Source: an uncultured Prevotella sp.
GTDB lineage: Bacteria; Bacteroidota; Bacteroidia; Bacteroidales; Bacteroidaceae
NCBI GenBank assembly: GCA_937906765.1
Contig: CALCUV010000053.1
Coordinates: 1-8,594 of the forward strand
Direction: 5' to 3'
Length of the DNA stretch: 8,594 bases
Part shown: positions 1 to 6,650 of the stretch, piece after piece
Layout of the letters: every line of letters begins with the position of its first letter
Position numbering within the stretch: the stretch's first letter is position 1
Program-made: the position numbers and the translations under genes
Notes under the pieces: model-generated
The model's input: only the letters and a program-made list of their open reading frames with translations
Database searches by the model: none
What the model was told of the DNA's origin: nothing

Positions 1-142
1 GGTCCGTAAACCGGTCGGAGTGATAATCCATAAACCCACGCTCTAAGAGAAACGTGCCATTGCGTGAGGCGCTGACGAAGGCGTCCCACGTAGAGCGTAG
101 CGCTGGAGTGTAGCGCTGGATGGTGTAAGTAGCGTTGGGCAT
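1..142 (-). CDS. GNAT-like (FemAB-type) acetyltransferase, N-terminal fragment
   Basis: This reading frame starts at an ATG at 142 and stays open for 47 codons to the window edge, so only the N-terminus is visible. The peptide contains IQRYTPALRSTWDAFV followed by NGTFLLERGFMDYHSDRF. This resembles the start of Bacteroidetes proteins annotated as GNAT or FemAB-like N-acetyltransferases, which often lie beside sugar 3,4-ketoisomerases and DegT-type aminotransferases in glycan clusters. In such a cluster the enzyme would N-acetylate an amino sugar on a dTDP carrier; that role is inference from context. The catalytic acetyl-CoA-binding part lies outside the window. The gene is on the same strand as the cupin gene upstream, 126 bp away, and a CT-rich repeat lies directly before its start codon. 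I am fairly sure that it is a gene, and moderately sure of the family. Confidence 0.7.
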   Translation of the reverse strand, partial: MPNATYTIQRYTPALRSTWDAFVSASRNGTFLLERGFMDYHSDRFTD

Positions 143-160
143 GGGGAGGGAGTTGGGAGA

Positions 161-188
161 GAGTAGTGATGAGTGAGTAGTGAGTAGT
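161..188. repeat. Four-unit 7-bp degenerate tandem repeat
   Basis: Four head-to-tail 7-bp units lie here: GAGTAGT, GATGAGT, GAGTAGT, GAGTAGT. On the coding strand of the neighbouring minus-strand gene they read as ACTACTC units. They continue into a CT-rich stretch (143-160) that ends at that gene's ATG. No function is known to me. The position matches the pyrimidine-rich repeats found before two other genes in the window. Confidence 0.8.
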
Positions 189-216
189 TCCTTGCGGGGT
201 GTGCGTAGGGCACAAG

Positions 217-270
217 ACCTTAATGACCTTACAACCTAAGAGCGAAGCGACCTTATAACCTCAAAACCTC
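217..270. repeat. Phased ACCT repeat, roughly 8-bp period
   Basis: The tetramer ACCT occurs at 217, 226, 234, 250, 258 and 266, giving spacings of 9, 8, 16, 8 and 8 bases. On the coding strand of the minus-strand genes these are AGGT units that begin right at the cupin gene's stop codon. Together with the 7-bp repeat at 161-188 this fills the gap between the two genes. I see no T-run terminator here. Confidence 0.65.
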
Positions 271-652
271 AAAGAATCTCTTTCTGAAATTCGTCATAAT
301 CATTGATGTAACTCTCAGGTTGATACCCATCAGAGGCAAGAACGAGGAGCACGGCATCTGGACTGAACTTTTTTAATTCAATCCAAGTGTAGGGCGGAAC
401 AATGAGACCTTCGTCCTTCTTACTGAGCACGTAGGTTTGGCGCCCCTTAGCGTCTTCCAGGACTATCTCCACACTGCCACACATAGACACAAGGTATTCA
501 TAGCAAGAGCGACTGGCGTGATACCCTCTTTCAGCGCCTTCGGGCACACTATGAAGCCAGTATGCTCGGTCAATCGTGAAGGGGAAATCCTTGAGCGCTT
601 CGACAATGGTCAGACAGGCGCGCGCGTCAGTATGTGTGGTGAGTTTGTCCAT
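269..652 (-). CDS. FdtA/QdtA-family (WxcM-like) sugar 3,4-ketoisomerase, cupin fold
   Basis: This 127-residue protein matches the small cupins that interconvert dTDP-4-keto-6-deoxyglucose and its 3-keto isomer, on the way to 3-amino-3,6-dideoxy sugars of surface glycans. Visible signatures are FTIDRAYWLHSVPEGAERGYHAS (split here: FTIDRAYWLHSVPEG at 25-39 and ERGYHAS at 41-47), GLIVPPYTWIEL at 82-93, SPDAVLLVLAS at 97-107, and YINDYDEF near the C-terminus. In characterised FdtA the metal-free active site uses an HAH pair. Here the second His is replaced by Ser (H45-A46-S47), so activity or substrate may differ. I chose the ATG at 652. An ATG at 688 would add 12 residues and give a length closer to the family norm; I cannot decide between them. 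A promoter box lies at 705-713. The partial GNAT gene downstream suggests a shared nucleotide-sugar pathway. The family call is strong; the exact sugar is unknown. Confidence 0.85.
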   Translation of the reverse strand: MDKLTTHTDARACLTIVEALKDFPFTIDRAYWLHSVPEGAERGYHASRSCYEYLVSMCGSVEIVLEDAKGRQTYVLSKKDEGLIVPPYTWIELKKFSPDAVLLVLASDGYQPESYINDYDEFQKEIL

Positions 653-704
653 TAGGAATGTTCTTGGATGTATGAATTTCGTGCGCATTAGGTTGCGACA
701 CTTT

Positions 705-713
705 GCAAATGTA
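705..713 (-). promoter_or_regulatory. Bacteroidetes-type -7 promoter box for the cupin gene
   Basis: On the minus strand the sequence reads TACATTTGC, an exact match to the Bacteroidetes primary sigma factor -7 consensus TAnnTTTG. Transcription would start near 697, leaving a leader of about 45 nt before the ATG at 652, or only about 9 nt before the ATG at 688. That slightly favours the 652 start. A clear -33 TTTG element is not obvious at the expected distance. Confidence 0.6.
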
Positions 714-781
714 CAATTAATTTGTTGGGTAGGGAAGAAAAGAACGGAGATTTTAGAGTCATGAAATGTCCACTCCTTTCC

Positions 782-818
782 TTTGTTTTGGCGCTCTTTG
801 CCACAGCGCCAAAACAAA
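782..818. repeat. Perfect 14-bp inverted repeat with 9-nt spacer
   Basis: TTTGTTTTGGCGCT (782-795) is exactly complementary to AGCGCCAAAACAAA (805-818) across the spacer CTTTGCCAC. No T-run follows the stem on the minus strand. On the plus strand there is no upstream gene to terminate. It lies about 70 bp upstream of the minus-strand promoter box, so an operator or a structured RNA is possible. Function is not known. Confidence 0.75.
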
Positions 819-850
819 AACTCTTTTTCGCCGTCGTAACCCTTAAAGAA

Positions 851-882
851 TTTTCCTAAAGTTACTAATTGTTTTTCCTAAA
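851..882. repeat. Direct repeat of TTTTCCTAAA, 22-bp phase
   Basis: TTTTCCTAAA occurs at 851-860 and again at 873-882. The starts are 22 bp apart, close to two helical turns, which is a spacing typical of paired protein-binding half-sites. No known regulator is recognised. The AT-rich composition makes chance occurrence possible. Confidence 0.45.
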
Positions 883-1020
883 AATATCTCTTTTTTGAGG
901 TAGTGAGGCACGGCTGAAAATCAGTAAGTTGGGCGGCATACCGTGAGGCGGTTTTTGCCAGTTTGTAGGCACGGGAATAAAAAAAAGTGTGAAATCGGCA
1001 ATCTTACGGCGCAAAGTTTG

Positions 1021-1029
1021 TATTTTTGC
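1021..1029 (+). promoter_or_regulatory. Bacteroidetes-type -7 promoter box for the barrel gene
   Basis: TATTTTTGC matches the TAnnTTTG -7 consensus of Bacteroidetes promoters and lies 33 bases before the ATG at 1063. The expected start site is near 1036, giving a short AT-rich leader without a Shine-Dalgarno site. A clear -33 TTTG is not seen at the right distance. Confidence 0.55.
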
Positions 1030-1062
1030 CGTTGATAGTTCATCAGAAATAACAAAACAGAT

Positions 1063-1848
1063 ATGAAAAAAATAATCCTTTCGCTCCTTTTGGGAGGCAT
1101 GGCGTTGACAGGGTCGGCGCAATACGTAGGTCATAAAGCCTTTGATAATTGTTATGCAGGTGTGCAACTCGGTGGAACTACCCCTATGAAGGGACATTCT
1201 TTCTTTGCTAGCGAACGTGCACTTTTGGGCATCCAACTTGGTAAGCAATTTTCGCCTACGATAGGTGTGGAACTCCAAACAACTCTTGGCGTGAACACCA
1301 GTGGAGTAGGGCAGCGTGGCACTCAAAACGCTATTGACAATATTCACTCTTCGCTCTTAGGACGTGTGAACCTCTCGAACGTGTTTTACGGATATACCAA
1401 AGCGCGCACCTTTGAGATGGAAGCGGTTTACGGCTTTGGTCACAACCATTGGTATGTGCCTTCTTATCAAGGCGAAGATAGTGAGAACTTCACCTCAACG
1501 GCAGGTTTGAACTTCAATTACCGCTTTGGCAAACAGAAGGCGTTTGGACTTTCTTTGCGACCCTACATCGTGTGGGACCTTTCTGCGAACGCTTATCATG
1601 CTGGTCATGCGCAGGTGCAGTTAACCGCTGGAGTGACTTACTACTTCAAGGGTTCGAATGGCAAGCGCTATTTCACGAAGAGCAGACTTTATGACCAGCC
1701 CGAGGTTGATGCGCTCAACGCTAAGATTAATGACCTCCGCAGCATCGTAGATGAAAAGGACGCTGAGTTGGCAAAGAAGCATCGCGAGGTGCTTGAACTC
1801 CAGCGCAAGTTGAACGACGAGCGTCGCTTGCGCCCTGCGGGAAAGTAA
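1063..1848 (+). CDS. OmpA-type outer-membrane beta-barrel with C-terminal coiled coil, no OmpA C-domain
   Basis: This 261-residue exported protein begins with a signal peptide ([19 protein letters not shown], cleavage likely before Q20). Residues 21-196 alternate polar and hydrophobic residues with many aromatics and glycines, as in an 8-stranded outer-membrane barrel, ending in [18 protein letters not shown]. The segment [17 protein letters not shown] (209-225) and the charged heptad-like tail to about residue 257 resemble the linker and coiled coil of Prevotella/Porphyromonas OmpA-family proteins. Those normally continue into a peptidoglycan-binding OmpA domain of about 100 residues. That domain is absent: the stop comes right after the coiled coil, and ddh begins 85 bp later. 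The protein could be a naturally short paralogue or a truncated OmpA. It may interact with the cell wall or with an OmpA partner through the coiled coil. The barrel call is firm; the partner is inference. Confidence 0.8.
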   Translation: MKKIILSLLLGGMALTGSAQYVGHKAFDNCYAGVQLGGTTPMKGHSFFASERALLGIQLGKQFSPTIGVELQTTLGVNTSGVGQRGTQNAIDNIHSSLLGRVNLSNVFYGYTKARTFEMEAVYGFGHNHWYVPSYQGEDSENFTSTAGLNFNYRFGKQKAFGLSLRPYIVWDLSANAYHAGHAQVQLTAGVTYYFKGSNGKRYFTKSRLYDQPEVDALNAKINDLRSIVDEKDAELAKKHREVLELQRKLNDERRLRPAGK

Positions 1849-1874
1849 ATGGATTCTAAATAGGGTAATATTAT

Positions 1875-1910
1875 CTATAGTTCCCATAGTCCCTATAGTA
1901 GCTATAGTTC
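1875..1910. repeat. Four-unit 9-bp tandem repeat containing CTATAG
   Basis: Four consecutive 9-bp units read CTATAGTTC, CCATAGTCC, CTATAGTAG, CTATAGTTC. The core CTATAG is its own reverse complement, so the units can pair with each other. They occupy the centre of the 85-bp gap between the barrel gene and ddh. I see no TAnnTTTG box in this gap, so ddh may be read through from the barrel gene. Confidence 0.8.
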
Positions 1911-1933
1911 TTAAAAAAATAAACACAACAACT

Positions 1934-2842
1934 ATGAACAACGAAAAGAAAACAAGAGTAGCCATCGTGGGCTACGGTAACATAGGTCGCTATGCGCTTG
2001 AGGCAATTGAAGCGGCGCCTGATATGGAAGTTGCAGGGGTAGTACGTCGCAAAGGCGCAGCAAACAAACCTGCGGAACTTACGCCTTACGATGTGGTGAG
2101 TGATATTGCTGAGTTGAAGGATGTGGATGTTGCGATTCTCTCTACGCCTACGCGTAGTGTGGAAGTTATGGCAAAATCCATCCTTGCCAAAGGTATTCAC
2201 ACCGTAGATAGTTTTGACATCCACAGTCAGATTGTTCCCTTGCGCAAGAGTCTCGGTGAGGCGGCTGTAGCCGGCAATGCCGTGAGCGTAATTGCCGCAG
2301 GATGGGACCCAGGAAGTGATAGCGTGGTGCGCACCTTACTTCAGGCGGTGGCACCTAAAGGTATTACCTACACCAACTTTGGTCCCGGTATGTCTATGGG
2401 ACACACCGTTGCTGTGAAGGCAATCCCTGGCGTAAAAGCAGCACTCTCAATGACCATTCCTACTGGGCAAGGCATCCACAGACGTATGGTATATATCGAA
2501 CTTCAAGAAGGACATGACTTTGCAACAGTAGCTGCGGCAATTAAGGCAGATGCCTATTTTGTTAACGACGAAACGCACGTGATTCAGGTTCCTTGTGTGG
2601 ACGATGTTATAGACATGGGTCACGGCGTGAACCTTGTGCGTAAGGGCGTGTCAGGCAAAACGCAAAATCAGTTGTTTGAATTCAACATGAAGATAAACAA
2701 CCCCGCGCTTACAGGTCAAGTGCTCGTTTGCGCAGCTCGTGCCGCGATGCGTCAACGCCCAGGATGTTACACGATGGTAGAAATCCCCGTGATTGATTAT
2801 CTTGCAGGCGACCGCGAAGAATGGATTGCAAGACTTGTATAA
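1934..2842 (+). CDS. ddh: meso-Diaminopimelate D-dehydrogenase
   Basis: This cytoplasmic NADPH-dependent enzyme (EC 1.4.1.16) aminates tetrahydrodipicolinate directly to meso-diaminopimelate, the precursor of lysine and of the peptidoglycan cross-link. It replaces the acylated branch of the lysine pathway in one step. The 302-residue length is near the family norm. A Rossmann nucleotide-binding loop, GYGNIGR, lies at 13-19. Family motifs follow: DSFDIH at 92-97, AGWDPGSDS at 122-130, [15 protein letters not shown] at 148-162 and [16 protein letters not shown] at 277-292. The start ATG at 1934 lies just before the first beta strand and is preceded by an AT-rich leader. The gene sits 85 bp after the barrel gene and 186 bp before glmM, grouping two cell-wall precursor enzymes. 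No missing motif was noticed. Confidence 0.93.
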   Translation: MNNEKKTRVAIVGYGNIGRYALEAIEAAPDMEVAGVVRRKGAANKPAELTPYDVVSDIAELKDVDVAILSTPTRSVEVMAKSILAKGIHTVDSFDIHSQIVPLRKSLGEAAVAGNAVSVIAAGWDPGSDSVVRTLLQAVAPKGITYTNFGPGMSMGHTVAVKAIPGVKAALSMTIPTGQGIHRRMVYIELQEGHDFATVAAAIKADAYFVNDETHVIQVPCVDDVIDMGHGVNLVRKGVSGKTQNQLFEFNMKINNPALTGQVLVCAARAAMRQRPGCYTMVEIPVIDYLAGDREEWIARLV

Positions 2843-2852
2843 ATGAGAAATC

Positions 2853-2920
2853 AGAAAGGAGAAAGGAGAAAGATGCTTGCGCGTTGAAATCCCGCACGAT
2901 TCTTTCTCCTTTCTCTTTCT
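2853..2920 (+). terminator. Purine/pyrimidine hairpin after ddh, possible terminator
   Basis: Just after the ddh stop, a purine-rich arm (GAGAAAGGAGAAAGA, 2859-2873) pairs perfectly over 15 bp with TCTTTCTCCTTTCTC (2901-2915) across a 27-nt loop. A one-base bulge allows a longer stem. The tail ATTAAGATTATTG is AT-rich but has no clean U-run, so termination would be weak. The arms are built of GAAAG-type repeats, so the hairpin may equally be a by-product of the repeat family in this gap. Confidence 0.4.
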
Positions 2921-3002
2921 ATTAAGATTATTGTATAAACGAGAACGGATATTGGTGAATTATCCATGCAAATAAATCCCGCACGGCTCTTTCTCCTTTT
3001 TC
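2887..3002. repeat. Two direct copies of a 29-bp intergenic repeat
   Basis: A 29-bp unit occurs at 2887-2915 and again at 2974-3002, with 26 of 29 positions identical and an 87-bp offset. Each copy is AAATCCCGCACG, then two variable bases, then TCTTTCTCCTTT and a short CT tail. After the second copy the CT-rich tract continues with more CTTTCTC units up to about 3026, ending 2-3 bases before the glmM ATG. Both copies can pair with the single purine-rich arm at 2853-2873. Confidence 0.85.
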
Positions 3003-3028
3003 CTTTCTCCTTTCTCCTTTTTTTTCTT

Positions 3029-4387
3029 ATGGGAAAATATTTCGGAACAGACGGCTTTCGTGGCGAGGCAAATGTAGATCTCACCGCGAAACATGCTTTT
3101 AAAATAGGACGCTTCCTCGGTTGGTACTTCAGTGCTCCCAATCGCAGTGGGCGCATCGTAATTGGTAAGGACACACGTCGCTCTTCTTACATGTTGGAAT
3201 ACGCGCTCGCCGCAGGGATTACCTCTTCGGGCGCCGACGCTTACCTCTTGCATGTAACAACAACTCCTTCCGTGGCCTACATCACGAAGTGTGACGGTTT
3301 TGATTGCGGTATTATGATTTCTGCAAGTCATAATCCCTATTACGATAACGGCATTAAGCTCATCAACAATAATGGTGAGAAGATGGATGATACAACCATC
3401 GCGCGCATTGAGGATTTCTTGGACGGCAAGTCGGGAATTCCGCCTTACGCTACGAAGGATGCTATTGGCCGTACGGTAGATTATGTGGAGGGTCGCAATC
3501 GTTATATCGGTTATTTGATATCCCTCGGCGTGCATTCCTTTAAGGGGATGAAGGTAGGTTTGGACTGTGCCAACGGAAGCGCTTGGGACATTGCGGCTTC
3601 GGTGTTTAATGCGCTCGGAGCAAAGACTTATGTGATGAATGCCGAACCTGACGGCACGAATATCAATCGCAATGCGGGCAGTACGCATATTGAGGGATTG
3701 CAAAAGTTCGTTGTTGAAAAGGGATTGGACGTTGGTTTCGCTTATGACGGCGATGCCGACCGTTGTCTCTGTGTGGATGAACAGGGTAACGTGGTGGACG
3801 GCGACAAGATTCTCTACGTGTCGGCGGCATACCTCAAGGAGCGCAACCAGTTGGATAATAATACGGTAGTAACTACGGTTATGTCGAACATCGGTCTCTT
3901 TAAGGCGCTCGACAAACTCGGTATCGACTACGCAAAAACCGCTGTGGGCGACAAGAATGTCTATGACTACATGGCGGCACACAATAATATTATAGGCGGT
4001 GAGCAATCGGGACACGTGATTTTCGCCAAGCATGCTTCAACTGGCGACGGCATCCTCACGAGTCTCAAAATCATGGAAGTCATGCTCGCCAAGAAGCGCA
4101 AACTTTCCGAACTCACAGCGCCCGTTAAGCTCTTCCCGCAGGTGTTAGTCAATGTGCGCGTGACGGATAAGAAACTGGTAATGGCAGCTCCCTTGGTAAA
4201 CGAAGCCATTAAGAAGGCGGAAGCACAACTTGAGGGTAACGGCAGAATGTTGGTGCGTGAGTCGGGCACAGAACCCTTAGTGCGCGTCATGGCTGAGGCT
4301 GCCGATATTCCAACTTGCGAAGCGTGTATCCAGATAGTGACCGACGCCATCGCAGCATGCGGTTATGTCGTGGCGGGAGAGGATTAA
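3029..4387 (+). CDS. glmM: Phosphoglucosamine mutase
   Basis: GlmM converts glucosamine-6-phosphate to glucosamine-1-phosphate (EC 5.4.2.10), the step before UDP-GlcNAc in peptidoglycan and lipid A synthesis. The 452-residue protein has all four alpha-D-phosphohexomutase loops: the phosphoserine loop SASHNP with Ser100, the metal loop DGDADR with Asp240, Asp242 and Asp244, the sugar loop GEQSGH at 324-329, and the phosphate loop RESGTEP at 410-416 with Arg419. GEQSGH favours GlmM over phosphomannomutases. The ATG at 3029 gives the typical start MGKYFGTDGFRG. An in-frame ATG at 2966 would add 21 residues made mostly of Leu and Phe, encoded by the CT-rich repeat, and is rejected. No Shine-Dalgarno site precedes the start. 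The gene follows ddh, another cell-wall precursor enzyme, and lies 136 bp upstream of tex. Confidence 0.9.
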   Translation: MGKYFGTDGFRGEANVDLTAKHAFKIGRFLGWYFSAPNRSGRIVIGKDTRRSSYMLEYALAAGITSSGADAYLLHVTTTPSVAYITKCDGFDCGIMISASHNPYYDNGIKLINNNGEKMDDTTIARIEDFLDGKSGIPPYATKDAIGRTVDYVEGRNRYIGYLISLGVHSFKGMKVGLDCANGSAWDIAASVFNALGAKTYVMNAEPDGTNINRNAGSTHIEGLQKFVVEKGLDVGFAYDGDADRCLCVDEQGNVVDGDKILYVSAAYLKERNQLDNNTVVTTVMSNIGLFKALDKLGIDYAKTAVGDKNVYDYMAAHNNIIGGEQSGHVIFAKHASTGDGILTSLKIMEVMLAKKRKLSELTAPVKLFPQVLVNVRVTDKKLVMAAPLVNEAIKKAEAQLEGNGRMLVRESGTEPLVRVMAEAADIPTCEACIQIVTDAIAACGYVVAGED

Positions 4388-4523
4388 GCAGAACGGTATT
4401 AAACTTGCGGCGCATTATAAGTAACTTCCGTGCAATTCTATTACTAATAATGGCGCCCGTTTCTCAAAGAATTTGAGGGCACGCTCTCTCCCTAAATTAT
4501 CTCATAGATTTTCCGAAAAAGAA

Positions 4524-6650
4524 ATGCAACAAATAATTTCCCTTATCGCCAAAAGCCTGAACCTGCGTGAGCGTCAGGTGGAAAACACCGTGAATCTGTT
4601 GAACGACGGTGCCACTATTCCCTTCGTGTCGCGCTACCGCAAGGAGGCAACTGGCGGACTCGACGAAGTGGCTATCGCGCAGATTGCCGAGCAAAACGAA
4701 AAACTTCACGAACTCCTCCATCGCAAGGAATACATCACCCAAACCATTGAAGAGCAAGGCAAATTGACCGACGAACTCCGCAAACGCATTGAGGATTGTT
4801 GGAATGCCACGGTGCTTGAAGACATCTACTTGCCCTTCAAACCCAAGCGCAAGACGCGTGCTGAGGTGGCGCGCAAAAAGGGACTCGAACCCCTCGCAAA
4901 TGAAATCTTGTTGAAACCCAATAATGACCCCGAAGTGCGTGCGAAGGACTTCCTCACGGACGAAGTTCCCACCGTAGAAGATGCCCTTCAGGGTGCGCGC
5001 GACATTATTGCCGAACAGATGAGTGAGAATGAGGATGTGCGCAACACGCTCCGCCGAACGTTTGAACTCAACGCAGTAATCTCTTCAAAGGTGATTAAAA
5101 ACAAGCAGGCAGAAGCGGCAAAGTATCGTGACTATTTTGATTTTAGCGAACCCTTGAACCGTTGTACGAGCCACCGCCTCTTGGCCATTCGTCGCGGTGA
5201 GGAAGAGGGTTTCTTGCGTGTTGCCATCAATCCCCGCGATGAGGAAGACTGCCTCGAGCGCCTCGGACGCCGTTATCCCAAGTACGGCAAGGCGGGCGAG
5301 CAGGTGAAACTCGCGCTTGCCGATGCTTATAAGCGCCTCTTGAAACCCTCTATAGAAACGGAATTTGCCGCAAGTTCAAAGCAGCGTGCGGATGAAGAGG
5401 CGATTCGTGTGTTTACCACAAACCTCAAGCAGTTACTCCTTGCCGCTCCGCTCGGACAGAAGCGCATCATGGGGATAGACCCGGGTTTCCGTACGGGATG
5501 TAAGGTGGTGTGTCTGGATGCTCAGGGCAACTTACTCCATAACGAAACCATTTATCCACATCAGCCACAACAGCAGTGGGCACGTTCGTGTGGCAAACTC
5601 TCCACACTGATTGAGCAATATAAGATTGAGGCGGTAGCAATTGGGAATGGCACAGCAGGACGTGAGACCGAAGAACTCGTGCAGTCCTTGCATTTGAAAG
5701 ACGTAGCGATTTTCTTGGTCAGCGAAGACGGAGCGTCGGTATATTCTGCCTCAAAGATTGCCCGCGAGGAGTTTCCCGATTACGACGTAACCGTTCGCGG
5801 TGCCGTAAGTATCGCACGCCGCCTTTCAGATCCCCTTGCCGAACTCGTAAAAATCGACCCGAAGAGCATAGGTGTGGGGCAGTATCAACACGATGTAGAT
5901 CAAACGGCGCTCAAGCACTCCCTCGACCTCACGGTTGAGAGTTGCGTGAACACGGTTGGCGTAAACCTCAACACGGCAAGTAAACACCTGCTCACGTATA
6001 TCTCAGGTCTGGGGCCCTCGTTGGCACAAAACATTGTGGATTACCGTGCGGAAAACGGCGCCTTTACTTCGCGTCGCGAATTGCTTAAAGTGCCGCACCT
6101 CGGAGCAAAGGCTTATGAGCAGTGTGCGGGTTTCTTGCGCATCCCCGACGCAAAGAATCCCTTAGATAATACAGCCGTTCACCCCGAACGCTATGCCCTT
6201 GTGGAGCAGATGGCGAAGGATGCGGGTTGTAAGGTGCCCGAACTCATTGCTTCGGCAGAGAAGCGTGGCAGTATCGACCTTCAGCGCTACTGTACGGCAG
6301 AAGTGGGACTCCCAACCCTCACCGACATTATGGCAGAACTTGCCAAACCCGGACGCGACCCCAGAGGTATGGCAACGGTATTCAGTTTCGACAAATCGCT
6401 CCGCACGATTGACGACCTTGAAGTGGGTATGGTGGTGCCGGGTATCATTTCGAACATCACGAACTTCGGTTGCTTCGTAGATATGGGCATTAAGGTGAAA
6501 GGACTTGTGCACGTGTCGCAACTGGCAGACAAGTACGTGAAAGACCCGAACGAAGTGGTGACCCTCCAACAGCGTGTGCAGGTGAAAGTGTTAGACATTG
6601 ATTACGAACGTGGGCGTGTGGCGCTCACCATGAAAGGTTTGAACGCATGA
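4524..6650 (+). CDS. tex: Tex-family RNA-binding protein (S1 domain, transcription accessory)
   Basis: Tex is a conserved cytoplasmic nucleic-acid-binding protein related to eukaryotic Spt6, linked to transcription and RNA handling. The 708-residue protein has the full order of domains: an N-terminal helical Tex region starting SLNLRERQVENTV, with SRYRKEATGGLDEV at about 36-49; a YqgF/RNase H-like domain from about 311 (GIDPGFRTG) through AIGNGTAGRETE and VSEDGASVYSAS; the conserved SIGVGQYQHDVDQ near 448-460; helix-hairpin-helix repeats at about 479-539 (ISGLGPSLAQNIV, VPHLGAKAYEQCAGFLRI); and a C-terminal S1 domain at about 633-703 (FGCFVDMGIKVKGLVHVS). The ATG at 4524 gives the usual start; a TTG at 4473 adds 17 unconserved residues. 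The length fits Bacteroidetes Tex, which is shorter than the E. coli protein. The last codons overlap the tadA start by 4 bp. Confidence 0.95.
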   Translation: MQQIISLIAKSLNLRERQVENTVNLLNDGATIPFVSRYRKEATGGLDEVAIAQIAEQNEKLHELLHRKEYITQTIEEQGKLTDELRKRIEDCWNATVLEDIYLPFKPKRKTRAEVARKKGLEPLANEILLKPNNDPEVRAKDFLTDEVPTVEDALQGARDIIAEQMSENEDVRNTLRRTFELNAVISSKVIKNKQAEAAKYRDYFDFSEPLNRCTSHRLLAIRRGEEEGFLRVAINPRDEEDCLERLGRRYPKYGKAGEQVKLALADAYKRLLKPSIETEFAASSKQRADEEAIRVFTTNLKQLLLAAPLGQKRIMGIDPGFRTGCKVVCLDAQGNLLHNETIYPHQPQQQWARSCGKLSTLIEQYKIEAVAIGNGTAGRETEELVQSLHLKDVAIFLVSEDGASVYSASKIAREEFPDYDVTVRGAVSIARRLSDPLAELVKIDPKSIGVGQYQHDVDQTALKHSLDLTVESCVNTVGVNLNTASKHLLTYISGLGPSLAQNIVDYRAENGAFTSRRELLKVPHLGAKAYEQCAGFLRIPDAKNPLDNTAVHPERYALVEQMAKDAGCKVPELIASAEKRGSIDLQRYCTAEVGLPTLTDIMAELAKPGRDPRGMATVFSFDKSLRTIDDLEVGMVVPGIISNITNFGCFVDMGIKVKGLVHVSQLADKYVKDPNEVVTLQQRVQVKVLDIDYERGRVALTMKGLNA

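Larger units (their letters stand above)
653..1062. other. Divergent intergenic regulatory region
   Basis: This 410-base gap separates the minus-strand cupin gene from the plus-strand barrel gene. It holds an outward-facing promoter box at each side (705-713 minus, 1021-1029 plus). In between are a perfect 14-bp inverted repeat (782-818) and a direct repeat of TTTTCCTAAA (851-882). Bases 890-1000 show no convincing gene or RNA. A 24-codon reading frame on the minus strand (762-688) is possible but weak. The ORFs that cross this gap have no recognisable protein similarity. Confidence 0.7.

Noticed and set aside
865..1347. Minus-strand 160-codon frame across the divergent gap and the barrel gene start
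   Set aside because: It has no family resemblance, it overlaps the promoter and signal peptide of a clear plus-strand gene, and its composition is unlike a real protein.
1849..1933. Remnant of a deleted OmpA C-terminal domain after the barrel gene
   Set aside because: No OmpA-like peptide was noticed in this 85-bp gap, which holds only tandem repeats and an AT-rich leader.
2960..4033. Long minus-strand open frame (357 codons) antisense to glmM
   Set aside because: It is a shadow of the glmM coding sequence. The protein has no recognisable motif, and the plus strand encodes a full GlmM with all four catalytic loops.
4400..4407. TAAACTTG as a -7 promoter box for tex
   Set aside because: It has one mismatch to TAnnTTTG and no -33 support, so it is too weak to list.
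4463..4477. Hairpin CTCAAA-GAA-TTTGAG as a glmM terminator
   Set aside because: The stem is only 6 bp, AT-rich and without a T-run, so chance is a sufficient explanation.
4473..4523. Upstream TTG start for tex
   Set aside because: The 17 extra residues are not part of the conserved Tex N-terminus, while the ATG at 4524 gives the usual start.
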